DNA of 64,000 nt from SIG299 sp045531955. GTDB taxonomy: Bacteria > Bacillota > Clostridia > Lachnospirales > Lachnospiraceae. Each line of letters begins with the position of its first letter. Positions within the stretch are counted from its first letter, which is position 1. Location: assembly GCA_045531955.1 (NCBI GenBank), contig JAZSFC010000031.1:62001-126000 (forward strand). Direction: 5' to 3'. Below the pieces are notes generated by a model. It was not told the DNA's origin. It saw nothing but the letters and a program-made list of their open reading frames with translations, and searched no databases. The translations under genes were made by a program, and so were the position numbers. Positions 60,717 through 64,000 of this stretch are shown piece after piece.

Positions 60717-61997
60717 TTAATCGCGGTTTGCCAGCTCTTCGAAAACATCCTTCCAGTCAATGCCGCACTCTGCCATCAGTACGGTTACATGATATAAGAA
60801 ATCTGCAATTTCGTACTTGATTTCGGTTTTATCCGGATTCTTGGCTGCAATGACAATTTCCGTTGCCTCTTCGCCGCACTTCTTTAATATTTTATCAATG
60901 CCCTTGGTAAACAGGTAATTCGTATAAGAACCTTCCTTTGGATTTAACTTACGGTCCATTACCGTGGCGTAAATCTTTTCCAAAATATTAGTGTTGTCTT
61001 CTACTTCCCATTCTGTCTTTACCAGATCACGGTAGAAACAGGAACGGTTACCGGTATGACACGCCGCACCAATCTGCTTTACCTTGGCAAGCAGGGTATC
61101 GTTATCACAATCGATGGATAAGGATTTAACAAACTGGTAGTGTCCGGAGGTTTCACCCTTAATCCAAAGCTCATTTCGGCTTCTGGAATAATAGGTCATC
61201 TTACCTGTACTTACAGTACAATTATACGCTTCTTCATTCATGTAAGCAAGCATTAAAACTTCATTGGTTTTATAATCCTGTACAATCACCGGAACCAGAC
61301 CGTTCTCCAGCTTTTTCATGTCCGCAAATGCCACCGGACTTTCCGGTGTTTTCACGTCATATCCCTGTTCCTTTAAAGACTGCTTTATTTTATAAACATC
61401 CTTTTCACGGTAATAGTTGGTAGCAACACCGATAAGGTTCGGTATTTCCAATAAATCGGTGATGGAGTTTCTCTGCAAGCTGTCCCGTATCATGATTGGA
61501 CAAACCACTTCGTTTACTTTTTCAATAAACTTACCGTTTATGGTGACATGCTTTGCCATAATACCGTAAACACCAAGCTGTAAAAGTTCCGCATAATTCT
61601 GCTTATACTCCTCTAAGTACGCTACGGTTTCCGCCATACCGAAATTCATCTGCATCATAACAGAGGTTGCGCCAAACTTAATAATGGCATCCCTAACCAG
61701 TGCGGTGTCGGACATATATTCCGGGTCCAATACCACCTTTTCTGCTCCCGCATAGTAAATCTTCTTTACATCTTCCAAGCGGTCCACATAACAGCCGGCA
61801 TAGAACGGGATATCCATTCTTTCCTTCAGTTCGCGAAGAGTTAAAACGAATTCTTCTCTTTCTTTTTCATCCTTGGAATAGTTATAAATAAACAAACCAT
61901 CCACACCGTTGCCGTCATAAAAACCACCCAGATTAAGGATTGTTTCCTTTGTTTCGTTCTGCGCATTCAAATATGCAAAAATCTTTTTCTGACTCAT
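60717..61997 (-). CDS. hisIE: HisIE with an N-terminal HisF-like domain
   Basis: 426 residues. Residues about 1-205 resemble a degenerate HisF barrel (FYAGCYVDRLEDVKKIYYAG, KVVLDPEYMSD) but lack the HisF catalytic Asp residues. About 225-325 is HisI (VIVQDYKTNEVLMLAYMN, YYSRSRNELWIKGETSGH, DCDNDTLL, GAACHTGNRSCFY): phosphoribosyl-AMP cyclohydrolase. About 340-426 is HisE (GEEATEIVIAAKN, EIADFLYHVTVLM): phosphoribosyl-ATP pyrophosphatase. It carries out steps 2 and 3 of histidine synthesis. Last his gene in the unit. Confidence 0.92.
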   Translation of the reverse strand: MSQKKIFAYLNAQNETKETILNLGGFYDGNGVDGLFIYNYSKDEKEREEFVLTLRELKERMDIPFYAGCYVDRLEDVKKIYYAGAEKVVLDPEYMSDTALVRDAIIKFGATSVMMQMNFGMAETVAYLEEYKQNYAELLQLGVYGIMAKHVTINGKFIEKVNEVVCPIMIRDSLQRNSITDLLEIPNLIGVATNYYREKDVYKIKQSLKEQGYDVKTPESPVAFADMKKLENGLVPVIVQDYKTNEVLMLAYMNEEAYNCTVSTGKMTYYSRSRNELWIKGETSGHYQFVKSLSIDCDNDTLLAKVKQIGAACHTGNRSCFYRDLVKTEWEVEDNTNILEKIYATVMDRKLNPKEGSYTNYLFTKGIDKILKKCGEEATEIVIAAKNPDKTEIKYEIADFLYHVTVLMAECGIDWKDVFEELANRD

Positions 61998-62020
61998 AGC
62001 TTTCGCCTCCCTTTCGGAAT

Positions 62021-62737
62021 TTAGTCAAAGCGGGCTGCCGCTTCCTTTAAGTCTACTCTCTTTTCATAAATTGCTTTACCGAGAATTGCACCTTCCACAT
62101 TGATTTTTTCCAGTTCAATCAGGTCATTCATGCAGGAAACACCGCCGGAAGCTACAATATTCATGCCGGTAGCCTCTACCAGACGCGCGGTCTGTGCAAA
62201 GTTTGGTCCGCACAGCATGCCGTCTTTGGAAATATCAGTATAAATTATGGTTTTTACTCCCAAATCCTTCATGGAAAGCGCCAGGGTTACTGCATCTACA
62301 TTGCTGATGGTTTCCCAGCCTTTGATAGCAACCATGCCATCCTTGGCATCAATCCCAACCACAATTTTGTCAGCACCGAACTTTTCCACTGCTTCCTTAA
62401 CAAATTCCGGATGTTCCACCGCTACAGTACCAAGAATCACTCTGGTTACTCCTAAAGAAAGGCGGTGTTCAATGTCTCCCATGGTACGGATTCCGCCGCC
62501 GATTTCCACCGGAATGGTTACATTTTCTACGATTTTCTTTAAAGCTGCATCGTTAGCTCCGGTACCTCTGAGCGCTCCGTCCAGATCTACAATATGCAGG
62601 AACTTTGCGCCGTCTGCCTCAAATTCCTTCGCCACCTGATACGGTTCATTTGCATATACCGTAGTATCTTCGAACACGCCCTGACGAAGTCTTACGCACT
62701 GTCCGTTTTTTATATCAATTGCAGGATATAATCTCAT
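62021..62737 (-). CDS. hisA: ProFAR isomerase HisA
   Basis: 238 residues. Catalytic Asp in YPAIDIKNGQCVRL and in VVGIDAKDG; GGGIRTMGDIE phosphate-binding loop. Fourth step of histidine synthesis. The ATG at 62737 follows GGAGAA; an ATG 12 bp upstream contains that SD. Confidence 0.96.
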   Translation of the reverse strand: MRLYPAIDIKNGQCVRLRQGVFEDTTVYANEPYQVAKEFEADGAKFLHIVDLDGALRGTGANDAALKKIVENVTIPVEIGGGIRTMGDIEHRLSLGVTRVILGTVAVEHPEFVKEAVEKFGADKIVVGIDAKDGMVAIKGWETISNVDAVTLALSMKDLGVKTIIYTDISKDGMLCGPNFAQTARLVEATGMNIVASGGVSCMNDLIELEKINVEGAILGKAIYEKRVDLKEAAARFD

Positions 62738-62769
62738 GGTATTCTCCATTCTGTTTATTTCAAGCTATT

Positions 62770-63354
62770 TTACAACGCACCCTTCGCAGAAAGTACGCCC
62801 TGAATTCTTTCATCAACTTTTGTGGCTGCATCTAAAGCTCTTGCAAAAGACTTATAGGCAGCCTCAATTAAATGATGATTATTGGTACCATCCAGCTGCT
62901 TCAGATGCAGATTCATCTTGGCACTGTAGGAAACGGCATAGAAGAACTCTCGTACCATTTCAGTGTCGTATTCACCGACTCTGTCGGTAGTAAACTTCAT
63001 ATCAAAATTAAGATATGGTCTTCCGGATAAATCCAGGGCACAAAGACACAGGGTTTCGTCCATCGGAAGAATACAGCTACCGTATCTGGTAATGCCTTCC
63101 TTACCGCCGAGCGCCTGCTCAATTGCCTGGCCAAGTACAATACCCACATCTTCGATGGTATGGTGGCAATCCACCTCCAAATCACCCTTGCAGGACACCT
63201 TCAAATCAAAAAAACCGTGTCTTGCAAAAGAATTTAACATATGGTCAAAGAAACCGATGCCGGTGGATACTTCCGCTTTACCGGTGCCGTCAATATTCAG
63301 TTCCAGAACAATATCGGTTTCCTTTGTTTTTCTTTCAATTTTAGCCGTTCTCAT
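62770..63354 (-). CDS. hisB: Imidazoleglycerol-phosphate dehydratase
   Basis: 194 residues. Metal-binding GIGFFDHMLNSFARHG, CHHTIEDVGI and NNHHLIEAAYK. Monofunctional form, without the phosphatase half found in enterics. The ATG at 63354 follows GGAAGG; the upstream frame has no SD. Confidence 0.96.
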   Translation of the reverse strand: MRTAKIERKTKETDIVLELNIDGTGKAEVSTGIGFFDHMLNSFARHGFFDLKVSCKGDLEVDCHHTIEDVGIVLGQAIEQALGGKEGITRYGSCILPMDETLCLCALDLSGRPYLNFDMKFTTDRVGEYDTEMVREFFYAVSYSAKMNLHLKQLDGTNNHHLIEAAYKSFARALDAATKVDERIQGVLSAKGAL

Positions 63355-63399
63355 AGTAACCTTCCTTTCTTCGCAGCACACTTTGCCGCAAATCTACTG

Positions 63400-64000
63400 T
63401 TACTTCACTTCCTTACCGAAACGTACTGCAATGGAGTTTGCATGTGCAGTTAAGCCTTCCGCTTTAGCAAAACGGATGATATCCTCGTGAATCGGCTCCA
63501 ATGCTTCTCTTGAGTAGGAAATAATGCTGGACTTCTTAATAAAGTCATCAACGCTCAGCGGAGAAAAGAACTTTGCCGTGCCGTTGGTAGGGAGCACATG
63601 GTTTGGACCTGCAAAGTAATCGCCTAAAGGTTCGCTTGCATATTCTCCAAGGAAAATAGCGCCCGCATTCTTTACCTTTGTCATGGTCTGGAACGGGTCC
63701 TTTGTGATGATTTCCAGGTGTTCGGACGCAATTTCATTTACTACATCAAGAGCATCTGTCATATTGTCTGCCACTAATAAATAACCGTAGTTTTCCAGGG
63801 ACTTTTCTAAGATTGCTTTTCTGGATAACTGGTTTACAAAACGGGTTACTTCTTTTTCTACCTTTTCTGCCAGTTCACGGCTGGTGGTTACCAAAATAGC
63901 ACTGGCCAACTCGTCATGCTCCGCCTGGGATAATAAGTCTGCCGCCACATAGGTAGGATTCGCGGTTTCATCCGCAAGAACTAAAATTTCACTTGGGCCT
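63400..64000 (-). CDS. hisD: Histidinol dehydrogenase, C-terminal part (cut by window edge)
   Basis: The minus-strand frame is open from 63400 to the window end, covering about 200 of some 430 residues. GPSEILVLADETANP, NAGAIFLGEYASEPLGDYFAGPNHVLPT (over two segments) and SRE.LEPIHEDIIRFAKAEGLTAHANS are HisD signatures. Final two oxidations to histidine. First gene of this part of the his operon; 45 nt before hisB. Confidence 0.95.
   Translation of the reverse strand, partial: GPSEILVLADETANPTYVAADLLSQAEHDELASAILVTTSRELAEKVEKEVTRFVNQLSRKAILEKSLENYGYLLVADNMTDALDVVNEIASEHLEIITKDPFQTMTKVKNAGAIFLGEYASEPLGDYFAGPNHVLPTNGTAKFFSPLSVDDFIKKSSIISYSREALEPIHEDIIRFAKAEGLTAHANSIAVRFGKEVK

Overview
The window looks like a chromosomal segment of an endospore-forming, low-to-moderate GC member of the Clostridia, most likely Lachnospiraceae. 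The reasons are the complete spoIIIAA-AH operon, spoIVB, the gene order asp23-nusB-xseA-xseB-ispA-dxs-tlyA-nadK-argR, a giant 2-hydroxyacyl-CoA dehydratase activase-like protein, Gram-positive Shine-Dalgarno (SD) sites and many small helical proteins of the kind seen in that family. Most genes lie on the minus strand.

Layout. 1-7565: a serine-rich repeat (SRR) surface adhesin, then secY2 and a nearly complete asp1 running off the window edge. This is the start of an accessory Sec (aSec) export locus, with its own promoter and an iterated 12-bp operator-like repeat. 7621-11627: metA (acetyl-type), a divergent ligA, rluF and a tRNA-Arg(CCG). 11664-18044: a secreted P/T-linker protein, an ArsR-DUF2087 regulator with a small partner, a patatin, an FAD-Rieske oxidoreductase, a PfkB kinase and a SpoU methyltransferase. 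18062-24641: a YgiQ radical SAM protein, a MATE transporter, prephenate dehydrogenase, a tandem-domain LysM secreted protein and a small acidic protein. 24661-31744: queA, a SpoIID/LytB protein and the 1410-residue activase-like protein. 31869-48766: spoIVB, recN, a large Big2-repeat secreted protein, an ORF6N regulator, yebC, argR, nadK, tlyA, dxs, ispA, xseB, xseA, nusB and asp23. 48847-54139: spoIIIAH-AA and an Asn/Gln-rich 37-residue peptide. 54233-60669: an amidohydrolase, a HAD phosphatase, a membrane protein, a TadV-like peptidase, a two-component system, aroE and a 40-residue membrane peptide. 60717-64000: hisIE (with a HisF-like N-terminal domain), hisA, hisB and the 3' part of hisD.

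How it works together. The adhesin, SecY2 and Asp1 form a dedicated secretion system for a glycosylatable serine-rich surface protein. The spoIIIA products build the mother-cell/forespore feeding-tube complex, and SpoIVB is the forespore signalling protease. The nusB-to-tlyA block is a housekeeping operon (rRNA processing, exonuclease VII, isoprenoid precursors), and the his genes are a biosynthetic operon.

Two dispersed structured repeats deserve most attention. (1) Three hairpins at convergent gene junctions (17994-18039, 31778-31856, 60408-60568) share a conserved apical loop and asymmetric internal loop, while their stems change in compensating ways. (2) A 61-bp leader, near-identical at ygiQ (20048-20109) and nusB (48206-48267), folds so that part of its own Shine-Dalgarno sequence is paired. 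Both were found by reading one window, and neither matches an RNA family I can name.
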